Assembly (NCBI GenBank): GCA_947628975.1
Contig: CANRBW010000037.1
Location: 1 to 11,625, forward strand
Source of the DNA: an uncultured Oscillospiraceae bacterium
GTDB taxonomy: Bacteria; Bacillota; Clostridia; Oscillospirales; Oscillospiraceae
Direction: 5' to 3'
Length of the DNA stretch: 11,625 nt
The notes beneath the pieces are model-generated. The model was not told the DNA's origin and did no database searches. It saw only the letters and a program-made list of their open reading frames with translations. Shown here in pieces: positions 1-6,400 of this stretch (positions are counted from its first letter, which is position 1; the number at the start of each line of letters is the position of its first letter). Both the position numbers and the translations under genes were made by a program.

Positions 1-1079
1 GCCTCCCTGGTCCCCCGGATCTGGACGGGCAGGGACTTGGTCACCACCGCGGCGTCCACCCCCTCGGGGGGGATGAGCTCGATATTCTCGGTGATGAAGC
101 TCCGGACCTCCAGGTCCCGGACGGTGACGTTCACCGCCGCCTCCTGCACGCCGCTGAGGTTCTCCACCTCCTGGCCCAGCTGGATGGGCAGGGAGAAGGT
201 GTCGCTCTGGATCACCTTGGACAGGTCGATGGAGCCCAGGTCGATGGAGCTGTAGGCGGCGAGGTCCGCCTCACTGCCGGAGAGGACGATGGACTGGGGG
301 GTGATGGTGTAGCTCAGATGGGGGTCGTCCGCCCCGCTGACCCCGCCTCCGGCCTGGAAGCTCACCGTCAGGGGGACCTCCTTGGTCATCACCACCGGCA
401 AGGTCACGTTCACCAGCTCCGGCGTGGCGGTGACCTTCGGGTCCTCGATGGGCTCGCCGTCCTGGCCCACCAGCACATAGGGCATATCGGTCCGGATGGT
501 CTCCCGCAGACCCTCCAGGTTCAGGGTCACCTGGGCGTAGGCCACCTGGGCCACGTCGGCCTCCGTCCCGGCGATCTCCACCGTCTCCGGCTGGAAGACC
601 ACCTCCTCGGCCTGGAAGCCGTCGGCCACGCTGCCGTTGACGATCTCCTTCACCTCCACCTTCCGGGTGGTCCGCTTGACCACGTTCACCGGGACATAGA
701 AGGGGTCCCGGTCCACCAGGTTGAAACTGCTGACCGAGACGTTGCTGGGCCAGAGGATGTCATAGGCCAGGGGGTGCTCCCCCTCGCCGGCGATGCCGCT
801 CAGGTCCACCTGGACGGTGACGGTGTCCCGCCGGAGCTGGGAGATCACGCTCTGCCGGCCCTCCACGGTCAGGTCCACCGTCTCCACCGCGTCCCCGGAG
901 AGCATCAGGCCGTTGGCGTTGAGCACGTCCTCCCCCACGAAGGTCACGGGGATGTTGGAGATGATCCGGGTGTAGTCGGAGTCGTCCACACTGCGGACGT
1001 AGAGCCACAGGGCGGTGGCGATGACGATGGAGAGGACGATGTAGAGGGGTTTATTGGGCTTCCTTGTCCTGGACTCCAT
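1..1079 (-). CDS. cdaR: CdaR (YbbR-domain) regulator of diadenylate cyclase, C-terminus cut off by window edge
   Basis: Membrane-anchored extracytoplasmic protein that binds and modulates CdaA, the cyclic di-AMP synthase. Only the first 359 residues are in the window and the frame is open to base 1. A short basic N-terminus (MESRTRKPNK) is followed by one membrane helix at about residues 12-28 (LYIVLSIVIATALWLYV). The rest is beta-rich, with recurring YbbR-type repeats of about 80-90 residues (V-x-V-x-V strands, 'PVNVVKRT', 'LPVVMTKEVPLTVSF', 'LPVQIRGT'). The start ATG lies 28 bases inside the end of cdaA and is preceded by a GGGGGG-TGA purine-rich ribosome binding site. The overlap and shared strand indicate an operon with translational coupling to cdaA. 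In Firmicutes glmM normally follows; it would lie outside the window. Family assignment rests on context, topology and repeats; I could not align it. Confidence 0.9.
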   Translation of the reverse strand, partial: MESRTRKPNKPLYIVLSIVIATALWLYVRSVDDSDYTRIISNIPVTFVGEDVLNANGLMLSGDAVETVDLTVEGRQSVISQLRRDTVTVQVDLSGIAGEGEHPLAYDILWPSNVSVSSFNLVDRDPFYVPVNVVKRTTRKVEVKEIVNGSVADGFQAEEVVFQPETVEIAGTEADVAQVAYAQVTLNLEGLRETIRTDMPYVLVGQDGEPIEDPKVTATPELVNVTLPVVMTKEVPLTVSFQAGGGVSGADDPHLSYTITPQSIVLSGSEADLAAYSSIDLGSIDLSKVIQSDTFSLPIQLGQEVENLSGVQEAAVNVTVRDLEVRSFITENIELIPPEGVDAAVVTKSLPVQIRGTRE

Positions 1080-1956
1080 CCGTCTCACCCCCCTTCCTGG
1101 ACCGGAACAGATTGCTCAGGAAGGAGGCCTTCTGTTCCTCCTCCTTCTGCTGGGGCATCAGCTCGCTGCGCAGGAGCTGTTCGAGCTTGTCGGGGGCCAG
1201 GTGCTGCATCAGCGTGCCGCCCACGGCCAGGGAGATGGCGCCGGTCTCCTCCGACACCACCGCCACCACCGCGTCAGACCGCTCGCTGGCGCCCACCGCC
1301 GCCCGGTGGCGCATCCCCAGGTCCTTGCCCAGGGCGGTGCTGTTGGACATGGGCAGCATACACCCCGCCCCCACGATCCGTCCCAGGCGGACAATGACCG
1401 CCCCGTCGTGGAGGGGGGCCTTGTTCCAGAAGAGGTTCTTCAGCAGAGCCGCGTCCACCCCGCAGTCCAGCGGGGTGCCGGTGGTGATCACGTCGTCCAG
1501 CAGGTTGTCCCGCTCAAAGACCATCAGCGCCCCCACCCGGTCCTTGGACAGGGCGGTGTAGGCCGTGACGGTCTGGGTGATGGCGGTCTCCAGGTCGGAG
1601 GTCTCCTTCTCCTTGGCGAAGAAGGTCTTCAGCCGGTTGCTGCCCAGCTGCTCCAGGAGCTTGCGCAGCTCCGGCTGGAAGATGACGATCAGGGCCAGGA
1701 AGCCCAGCTCCAGCGTCCGCCCCAGGATGAAGTTCAACAGCCGGAGGTGGAGCACCTCCGACACCCAGAGGATCACCACCAACAGCAGGATGGCCTTGGC
1801 CACGTTGGCGGTGCTGGTGCGGGAGACCAGGAGCATCAGGCGGTAGATCAGGTACGCCACGATGGCGATGTCCAGGATGCCGGCCAGCAGATCCGCCGGG
1901 CTGAGCATCTGCACGGTGTTGCTCAGGACCTGAAGCGCCTGTCTGCCCCATTCCAT
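1051..1956 (-). CDS. cdaA: Diadenylate cyclase CdaA
   Basis: Membrane enzyme that condenses two ATP molecules into cyclic di-AMP, a second messenger controlling potassium/osmolyte transport and cell-wall homeostasis. The 301-residue length fits CdaA. Three hydrophobic helices are visible at about residues 24-44, 53-70 and 82-94, followed by the DisA_N/DAC domain. Both catalytic signatures are intact: D-G-A at 184-186 (PLHDGAVI) and R-H-R at 216-218 (GMRHRAAVG). The C-terminal tail from about residue 267 is charged and Lys/Glu-rich (MPQQKEEEQKASFL). The start ATG has a GGGAGGT ribosome binding site 7-8 bases upstream and lies about 45 bases downstream of a predicted transcription start. cdaR overlaps its last 29 bases, so the pair is probably co-transcribed and translationally coupled. 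Confidence 0.97.
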   Translation of the reverse strand: MEWGRQALQVLSNTVQMLSPADLLAGILDIAIVAYLIYRLMLLVSRTSTANVAKAILLLVVILWVSEVLHLRLLNFILGRTLELGFLALIVIFQPELRKLLEQLGSNRLKTFFAKEKETSDLETAITQTVTAYTALSKDRVGALMVFERDNLLDDVITTGTPLDCGVDAALLKNLFWNKAPLHDGAVIVRLGRIVGAGCMLPMSNSTALGKDLGMRHRAAVGASERSDAVVAVVSEETGAISLAVGGTLMQHLAPDKLEQLLRSELMPQQKEEEQKASFLSNLFRSRKGGETDGVQDKEAQ

Positions 1957-2007
1957 TCCCCTGACCTCCCCTCGCCGGGCGTTCCCCGGCCAAAATGATT
2001 CAAGGTA

Positions 2008-2036
2008 ATTATACTGTATCCCGCCGTGGTTGGCAA
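2008..2036 (-). promoter_or_regulatory. Sigma-A-type promoter of cdaA-cdaR
   Basis: On the minus strand, -35 TTGCCA (2036-2031) and -10 TATAAT (2013-2008) are separated by exactly 17 bases. The -35 matches 5 of 6 consensus bases and the -10 all 6. Predicted transcription start is near 2001, giving a leader of about 45 bases. The site lies just downstream of the plsY terminator block, so cdaA-cdaR appears to be its own transcription unit. T- and A-tracts at 2050-2064, about 15-30 bases upstream of the -35, may act as an UP-like element. Confidence 0.85.
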
Positions 2037-2043
2037 GGTCATA

Positions 2044-2071
2044 CCGGGGAATTTTTCAAAAAAAGCCCCGG
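2044..2071. repeat. GC-clamped AT-rich inverted repeat upstream of the cdaA promoter
   Basis: CCGGGG (2044-2049) and CCCCGG (2066-2071) form six-base inverted arms around a 16-base interior made almost entirely of a T-tract and an A-tract. It lies between the plsY terminator and the cdaA -35 hexamer. In the minus direction the interior reads as seven T residues followed by GAAAAATT. It could be a backup termination or pause signal for plsY transcripts, an UP-like element for cdaA, or a protein site. None of these is demonstrated by sequence alone. Confidence 0.4.
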
Positions 2072-2082
2072 GGCGGGCCGCG

Positions 2083-2120
2083 AAAAATCGTCAAAGAAGC
2101 GGCCTCGCCGCCTCTTTGAC
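2083..2120 (-). terminator. Intrinsic terminator downstream of plsY
   Basis: On the minus strand a 14-base stem (GTCAAAGAGGCGGC paired with GCCGCTTCTTTGAC, one A-C mismatch) closes a 3-base GAG loop. Two bases later there is a run of five T residues (2087-2083). Together with the hairpin just upstream at 2151-2129 it would end the DUF512-der-plsY transcript before the cdaA promoter. Confidence 0.7.
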
Positions 2121-2128
2121 AAACTGAG

Positions 2129-2151
2129 GACGCCGGGCTCCGCCCGGCGTC
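2129..2151. repeat. Perfect GC-rich hairpin after the plsY stop codon
   Basis: GACGCCGGGC (2129-2138) and GCCCGGCGTC (2142-2151) are perfect 10-base inverted arms around a 3-base loop. The element begins 5 bases after the plsY stop codon in the minus direction and has no T-run of its own. It is followed 8 bases later by the T-tailed hairpin at 2120-2083. It may strengthen termination, protect the 3' end of the mRNA, or be part of a genome-wide palindromic repeat. The whole gap 1957-2156 holds this hairpin, the terminator, the AT-rich repeat and the cdaA promoter; I see no gene in it. Confidence 0.6.
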
Positions 2152-2156
2152 CCCGC

Positions 2157-2867
2157 CTATGTCTTTTCCTTGTGGTGGAGGGAAAATTTCCGCTCCTCGC
2201 CCTTCAAAATGCGTTGGATATTGCCCCTGTGCTTCCACACGATGAGCCCGCCGATGGCCACCGCCAGGACCAGGATCAGCGGGTCCCGGAACACGAACCA
2301 GGAGGCGAAGGGGAAACTCACCCCGGCCCAGCAGGAGCCCAGGGAGACGTATCGGGTCAGCGCGGCCAAAATCAAAAAGCCGCCCCACACCACCAGCGCG
2401 ATCCGCCAGTCTATCATGATGGCGATGGTGCCGCCGGAGAGGATGCCCTTGCCGCCGCGGAAGCCGAACATACAGGGAAACATATGCCCCAGCAGGCAGA
2501 AGAGCCCCGCCCAGTACTTGGCCAGCACGTCAAGCCCCGGCCAGCCCACCAGCCAGATGGCCAACTGGCCGAACCAGACGGCCAGGACCGCCTTGACCAC
2601 GTCCAGCAAAATGACCACCAGGGTCAGCCCGCCCCCAAAGGTGCGGTGGAAGTTGGTCAGCCCGGCGTTGCCGGAGCCGTGGGCGCGGATGTCGTCTTTG
2701 AAGATGTACTTGGAGACGATCACCGCGCCGTTGAAACAGCCCAGGAAATAGGCCACCAGGCCCACCACCAGCCCCAGGGCTAGCATCAGGACCGGGTTTG
2801 GCGCGGACCACTCCAAATGCCAGGTCTCCGAGCCGCCGTTGACAAAGACGCGAAAGTTTTCCAACAT
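2157..2867 (-). CDS. plsY: Glycerol-3-phosphate acyltransferase PlsY
   Basis: Integral membrane acyltransferase that moves an acyl group from acyl-phosphate (made by PlsX) to glycerol-3-phosphate, the first step of phospholipid synthesis in most Gram-positive bacteria. The protein is 236 residues, somewhat longer than the usual 190-215 because of about 25 extra N-terminal residues (MLENFRVFVNGGSETWHLEW). The three conserved PlsY loops are visible: RAHGSGNAGLTNFHRTFG (61-78), GHMFPCMFGFRGGKGI (127-142) and WKHRGNIQRILKGEERK (211-227). Hydrophobic helices at about 26-48, 80-100, 115-130, 143-172 and 196-212 fit the multi-pass fold. The chosen ATG is 4 bases after the der stop codon, with AAGGAGG 9 bases upstream inside der, so the two are translationally linked. 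Hairpins and a terminator follow the stop. gpsA, often found after plsY in Clostridia, is not here. Confidence 0.95.
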   Translation of the reverse strand: MLENFRVFVNGGSETWHLEWSAPNPVLMLALGLVVGLVAYFLGCFNGAVIVSKYIFKDDIRAHGSGNAGLTNFHRTFGGGLTLVVILLDVVKAVLAVWFGQLAIWLVGWPGLDVLAKYWAGLFCLLGHMFPCMFGFRGGKGILSGGTIAIMIDWRIALVVWGGFLILAALTRYVSLGSCWAGVSFPFASWFVFRDPLILVLAVAIGGLIVWKHRGNIQRILKGEERKFSLHHKEKT

Positions 2868-2871
2868 GGTC

Positions 2872-4200
2872 TTATTCCTCCTTCTCGCCCCGCTCCCGGA
2901 CGGTGAGGCGCACCGGCGTACCCTCCAGGCCAAAGGTCTGCCGGATCTGATTTTCCAGATAGCGCTGATAGGAAAAGTGGAAGAGCTCGGCGTTGTTGCA
3001 GAAGCAGACGAAGTGGGGGGGCTTGACCCCCACCTGGGTCATATAGTAAAGCTTGAGCCGCCGCCCCCGGTCGGTGGGGGGCTGGACCCGGGCGGTGGCG
3101 TCGGCCAGGACGCTGTTGAGCATCCCGGTGGTCACCCGGAGGCTGGCCTGGTCATTGACGTAGTTGATGAGGTCGAAGAGCCGGTCCACCCGCTGGCCGG
3201 TGAGGGCGGAGATGAAGAGGATGGGGGCGTAGGTCATATAGGCCAGGTCCCGGCGGATGTCCTGGCGCATCTTGTCCATGGTCTTGTCGTCCTTCTCCAC
3301 CGCGTCCCACTTGTTCACCACGATAACGCACGCCTTCCCCGCCTCGTGGGCCAGGCCCGCCACCTTGGTGTCCTGCTCGGTGACCCCCTCGTTGGCGTCC
3401 AGGAGGATGAGGCACACGTCGCACCGCTCCACCGCCAGGGTGCCCCGGAGGACGGAGAACTTCTCCACCCGGTCCTCCACCTTGGACTTCTTCCGCATCC
3501 CGGCGGTGTCGATGATGAGATACCGGCCCTTGTCGTTCTCAAAGTAGCTGTCCACCGCGTCCCGGGTGGTGCCCGCCAGGTCGGAGACGATCACCCGCTC
3601 CTGGCCCAGGATCCGGTTGACCAGGCTGGACTTGCCCACGTTGGGGCGGCCGATGACCGCCACCTTGATCACGTCCGGGTCCTCCTCCGGGGCGTCCTGG
3701 GGGGGGAAGTGGTCCACACAGGCGTCCAGCAGGTCCCCGGTGCCGTGGCCGTGGACGGCGGAGACCGGGACGGGGTCCCCCAGGCCCAGGTTGTAGAACT
3801 CGTAGACGTCGGGGTCGGTCTGGCCCACCCGGTCCATCTTGTTCACCGCCAGCACCACCGGCTTCCCCGCCTTGAGGAGCATCCCGGCCACCTCCTGGTC
3901 CGCGGCGGTGAGGCCGGTCTGGATGTCGCAGACCAAGACGATGACGGTGGCGGTCTCGATGGCGATTTCCGCCTGGGCGCGCATGAACAGCAGGATCTCG
4001 CTGTCCGCCCCCGGCTCGATGCCGCCGGTGTCCACCAGGTCGAATTTCCGCCCCCGCCACTCGCAGGGGGCGTAGAGCCGGTCCCGGGTGACGCCGGGGG
4101 TGTCCTCCACGATGGAGAGGCGCCGCCCGGCCAGCTTATTGAAGAGCATGGACTTGCCCACGTTGGGGCGGCCCACGATCGCCACAAGGGGTCTGGCCAC
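2872..4200 (-). CDS. der: Ribosome biogenesis GTPase Der (EngA), GTG start
   Basis: Essential double-GTPase that assists late maturation of the 50S ribosomal subunit. The 442-residue length is typical. Domain 1 has P-loop GRPNVGKS (10-17), DTGG (57-60) and NKMD (120-123). Domain 2 has GRPNVGKS (184-191), DTAG (231-234) and NKWD (296-299). A C-terminal KH-like domain follows (about 350-435, with KLYYMTQVGVKPPHFVCFCN). I place the start at the GTG giving MARPLVAIVG. An AAGGAG site ends exactly 8 bases before it, and MARP matches family N-termini. The GTG 9 bases further upstream overlaps that ribosome binding site and cannot be served by it. The gene lies 33 bases after the DUF512 radical SAM gene and 4 bases before plsY, probably one transcript. 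Confidence 0.97.
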   Translation of the reverse strand: MARPLVAIVGRPNVGKSMLFNKLAGRRLSIVEDTPGVTRDRLYAPCEWRGRKFDLVDTGGIEPGADSEILLFMRAQAEIAIETATVIVLVCDIQTGLTAADQEVAGMLLKAGKPVVLAVNKMDRVGQTDPDVYEFYNLGLGDPVPVSAVHGHGTGDLLDACVDHFPPQDAPEEDPDVIKVAVIGRPNVGKSSLVNRILGQERVIVSDLAGTTRDAVDSYFENDKGRYLIIDTAGMRKKSKVEDRVEKFSVLRGTLAVERCDVCLILLDANEGVTEQDTKVAGLAHEAGKACVIVVNKWDAVEKDDKTMDKMRQDIRRDLAYMTYAPILFISALTGQRVDRLFDLINYVNDQASLRVTTGMLNSVLADATARVQPPTDRGRRLKLYYMTQVGVKPPHFVCFCNNAELFHFSYQRYLENQIRQTFGLEGTPVRLTVRERGEKEE

Positions 4201-4208
4201 AAACAACA

Positions 4209-4214
4209 CTCCTT
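4209..4214 (-). promoter_or_regulatory. Ribosome binding site that fixes the der start
   Basis: AAGGAG on the minus strand with an 8-base spacer to the GTG at 4200. It overlaps the alternative upstream GTG (4209-4207), which argues against that codon as the initiator. Confidence 0.75.
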
Positions 4215-4218
4215 TTCC

Positions 4219-4234
4219 GGGCGGAGGTCCGCCC
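4219..4234. repeat. Short perfect hairpin between the DUF512 gene and der
   Basis: GGGCGGA (4219-4225) and TCCGCCC (4228-4234) form 7-base inverted arms with a 2-base centre, realistically a 6-base stem with a 4-base loop. It overlaps the last base of the TAG stop of the upstream gene and lies just before the der ribosome binding site. No T-run follows in the minus direction, so it is not a terminator. It could influence translation of der or mRNA stability. Confidence 0.4.
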
Positions 4235-5532
4235 TACCGCTCAAAGATCGCGTCACACAGCCGGAAGCCGTCCTGCTCCACCGGGACCACCCGCACCCCC
4301 AGGCGCCGGGCGACCTGGTCCAGGGTCACATCGTCCAAAAACACGTCCTGGCCGTGGCGGAGCATATTCACCGGCAGCAGCAGCCGCTCCCCCAGGTCCC
4401 GGCCCGCCAGCTGGTCCATCAGGTCCCCGCCGGTGACCAGGCCGGAGACGGTGATGGTCTCCCCGAAAAAGCGGTTGACCACCGGGTAGACCGTCCCCCG
4501 CCGATGGCACTTCTCCTCCGCCTGCCGGAGGAGCTTGTCCAGAAAGGGGGCGGCGGCCACGCCGCAGGCCACGCTGAAGGGGGAGACCGGCCTCTCCTCC
4601 TGGAGGGCCAGGGCGGCGTCAAACTCGGTCATCAGCAGCCGGAGCATCCCCACGCCGTTCTCCAGCTGGGTGTAGTCCTCAAAGTAGCTGTCTTCGGGGA
4701 TCTCCCGGCCGGCCTGGAGGTAGAACTCGTCCGAGCACCAGAAGATCCGGGTGCCGTGCCGCGCCAGGCACCGCGCCGCGAAGGCCTCCACCATGTCCAC
4801 CACCGCCCCGGCGGCGGCGGGGGCGTAGGGCTCCAGGGGATAGAGCCCCTCCCGGTGCCGGGTCAGTCCCACCGGCACCACCGACACGCTGTTCACCCCC
4901 GGATAGAGGGCGGCCAGGTCCTCCATGGTCCGCTGGAGGTGGGGCCCGTCGTTGAGGCCGGGACAGGTGACCACCTGGCAGTTCATGGTGATCCCGGCGG
5001 CGGCGAAGCGGCCCATGAGCTCCAGCCCCTCCCGGCCCCGCCGGTTGCCCAGGAGCATGGCCCGCAGGTCGGGCTCGGTGGCGTGGACCGAGACGTTGAT
5101 GGGGGAGATGCGCAGGTCGATGATGCGCTGGATCTCCCGCTGGGAGAGATTGGTGAGGGTGATATAGTTGCCCATGAGGAAGGAGAGCCGGGCGTCGTCG
5201 TCCTTGAAGTACAAACTGGGGCGCAGGCCCTTGGGCAGCTGGTCCACAAAGCAGAAGACGCAGTGGTTGGCGCAGGAGCGGGGCGTGTCCATCATATAGG
5301 TCTCGAAGTTCAGCCCCAGCTCCTCCCCCTCCCTCTTGCGCACCCGCAGGGTCCGGCGGACGCCGTCCCGCTCCAGGGTCAGGTCCAGGACGGGGTCGTA
5401 GGTGTAGAACTTGTAGTCCAGCACGTCCACGATGGGGTGGCCGTTGACCTCCGCCAGCCGCTCCCCCGGCCGGACCCCGGCCCGCTTGGCCGGGCTGTGG
5501 GGGTCCACGGCGGTGATGACCGTCTTGCTCAC
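4234..5532 (-). CDS. PDZ/radical SAM/DUF512 protein of unknown function
   Basis: 432-residue protein of the DUF512 family (cyanobacterial and Clostridial 'radical SAM' proteins), whose reaction is unknown. The N-terminus (about 1-65) is PDZ-like: VITAVDPHSPAKRAGVRPGE and LAEVNGHPIVDVLDY, the ligand-binding groove pattern seen in proteases and scaffold proteins. A cysteine cluster follows, C87-x3-C91-x2-C94 (RSCANHCVFCFVDQLPKG), which fits a radical SAM 4Fe-4S cluster. Next are a partial TIM-barrel-like region and the DUF512 C-terminal half (about 225-430; VNSVSVVPVGLTRHREGLYP, VVNRFFGETITVSGLVTGGD). The start is GTG with GGAGGAG about 6 bases upstream. It lies immediately after the rpmF terminator and 33 bases before der. 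Neighbours concerned with 50S synthesis suggest, but do not prove, a ribosome- or translation-linked role. Confidence 0.9.
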   Translation of the reverse strand: MSKTVITAVDPHSPAKRAGVRPGERLAEVNGHPIVDVLDYKFYTYDPVLDLTLERDGVRRTLRVRKREGEELGLNFETYMMDTPRSCANHCVFCFVDQLPKGLRPSLYFKDDDARLSFLMGNYITLTNLSQREIQRIIDLRISPINVSVHATEPDLRAMLLGNRRGREGLELMGRFAAAGITMNCQVVTCPGLNDGPHLQRTMEDLAALYPGVNSVSVVPVGLTRHREGLYPLEPYAPAAAGAVVDMVEAFAARCLARHGTRIFWCSDEFYLQAGREIPEDSYFEDYTQLENGVGMLRLLMTEFDAALALQEERPVSPFSVACGVAAAPFLDKLLRQAEEKCHRRGTVYPVVNRFFGETITVSGLVTGGDLMDQLAGRDLGERLLLPVNMLRHGQDVFLDDVTLDQVARRLGVRVVPVEQDGFRLCDAIFER

Positions 5533-5560
5533 GCGCTTCTCCTCCCTCCGGCGGCCTTGG

Positions 5561-5598
5561 AAAAAAAGCAGGGCGGAACGCCTCGTCCGCCCTGCTTT
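5561..5598 (-). terminator. Strong intrinsic terminator after rpmF
   Basis: On the minus strand a perfect 13-base stem (AAAGCAGGGCGGA / TCCGCCCTGCTTT) with an 8-base loop runs straight into seven T residues. It starts 15 bases after the rpmF stop codon. Only 28 bases separate the end of the T-run from the GTG start of the next gene on the same strand, leaving no room for a separate promoter. Confidence 0.92.
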
Positions 5599-5613
5599 CC
5601 TGCCGGTATGAAC

Positions 5614-5802
5614 TTACTGCGCGGACGCAGTCTTGCTGTAATCCCGGCCATTGTAGGTCATGCAGGACTTACACAGGCGGTGGGGCAGCTTGTACTCGCC
5701 GCACTTGGGGCAGAGGACCAGGTTGGGGGCCTCCATCTTCCACACGCTGCTGCGGCGTTTGTTCCGGCGCTGCTTGGATACTTTACTCTTGGGGACTGCC
5801 AT
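5614..5802 (-). CDS. rpmF: 50S ribosomal protein L32, zinc-ribbon form
   Basis: Small basic component of the large ribosomal subunit near the peptide exit region. The 62-residue length and the opening MAVPKSKVSKQRRNKRRS are diagnostic. It keeps all four zinc-binding cysteines, as CPKC (31-34) and CKSC (44-47), so it is the zinc-dependent C+ form rather than the cysteine-free paralogue used under zinc starvation. The ATG has an excellent AAAGGAGGTG ribosome binding site about 6 bases upstream. It lies 42 bases downstream of yceD, the usual partner in many bacteria, and ends at a strong intrinsic terminator. plsX and fapR, often next in Bacilli, do not follow. Confidence 0.98.
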   Translation of the reverse strand: MAVPKSKVSKQRRNKRRSSVWKMEAPNLVLCPKCGEYKLPHRLCKSCMTYNGRDYSKTASAQ

Positions 5803-5844
5803 ATTGACACCTCCTTTGGATAACTGGCCTTGTCCGGCGATCGA

Positions 5845-6342
5845 TCACTCAAAGAACTTGGCGAGGCCCGCCAGTCGGGGGTCCACCTCTCTGACACAGC
5901 GGCAAGGCTCCAGGTTCAGGTTCGCCCCGCAGCCGGGACAGAGGCCCTTGCAGTCCTCTGAGCAGAGGTTCTTGGTGTCCATCTCTAAAATGAATGTGTC
6001 GGTCATCAACCGGCCCACGTCCAGGGTGTCCCCCTCCAGGGGGACGATCTCCCCGTCGTCGTCCTCTTCCCGCTCCAGCGCGTCGGCCAGAAGGGCCTCG
6101 TACTCCACCAGTTTCTCCCTGGTGAAGGGGGTGGCGCAGCGGTCGCACACCAGGGACAGCCGCGCCCTGGCGGTGGCCCGGAGGACCAGCGCGCCGGCCA
6201 TGTTCCGGACCTCGCCCCGGACCGAGACCGGCTCTGTCACCGGCCGGCGGCCGCCGAATTCCAGCTGGGAGAGGTCCAGCTGAAAGTCGAAGGGGAGTTG
6301 GGCGCCGGGTACCAGTATCACGTCTTTCAGATCCAGTTTCAT
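5845..6342 (-). CDS. yceD: YceD/DUF177 family protein (23S rRNA accumulation protein)
   Basis: 165-residue member of DUF177/YceD. The E. coli relative is linked to 23S rRNA accumulation; the biochemical role is unsettled. Visible features are a beta-rich N-terminal half (MKLDLKDVIL, 'VRGEVRNMAGALVLRATA'), a CDRC pair (C66, C69), an acidic stretch (LEREEDDDGE, 89-98) and a C-terminal cysteine cluster (C127, C131, C135, C138, C147, C149) around LCPGCGANLNLEPC, suggesting a metal-binding site. The start is the ATG with GAGGTG 6 bases upstream. An upstream in-frame TTG at 6369 would lie before the predicted transcription start. The gene is first in a two-gene unit with rpmF, driven by a near-perfect promoter. 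Confidence 0.92.
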   Translation of the reverse strand: MKLDLKDVILVPGAQLPFDFQLDLSQLEFGGRRPVTEPVSVRGEVRNMAGALVLRATARARLSLVCDRCATPFTREKLVEYEALLADALEREEDDDGEIVPLEGDTLDVGRLMTDTFILEMDTKNLCSEDCKGLCPGCGANLNLEPCRCVREVDPRLAGLAKFFE

Positions 6343-6371
6343 GGCACACCTCGCACAACGGTACGGCAAAT

Positions 6372-6400
6372 ATTATACCCGCTCAGCGGTCAGATGTCAA
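6372..6400 (-). promoter_or_regulatory. Consensus sigma-A promoter of yceD-rpmF
   Basis: On the minus strand, TTGACA (6400-6395) and TATAAT (6377-6372) are both perfect consensus hexamers with the optimal 17-base spacer. Predicted transcription start is near 6365, giving a leader of about 23 bases. Immediately upstream (6401-6430) is a run of A- and T-tracts (AAATTTTCAAAATT...AGAAAATG), an UP-element-like composition that stands out in this GC-rich sequence. This fits strong expression of a ribosomal protein unit. Confidence 0.93.

Noticed and set aside
318..1397. Plus-strand frame opposite cdaR/cdaA
   Set aside because: Antisense shadow of two well-supported genes; no ribosome binding site and low-complexity composition. 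The same holds for 1054-1998, 1995-2783, 7504-8880 and 9473-10972.
2065..2074. GCCCCGGGGC followed by seven T residues on the minus strand as an independent terminator
   Set aside because: The palindrome has no room for a loop, so a stable hairpin is unlikely; the clear terminator is at 2083-2120.
2868..2933. Longer plsY start inside der
   Set aside because: The extra 22 residues are a frame-shifted reading of the conserved der C-terminus; the ATG at 2867 has AAGGAGG at good spacing.
2839..5823. 994-residue open frame on the plus strand
   Set aside because: It runs antisense through der, the DUF512 gene and rpmF. It is His/Gly/Val/Pro-rich low-complexity translation, has no domain, and arises from the GC-rich third positions of the real genes.
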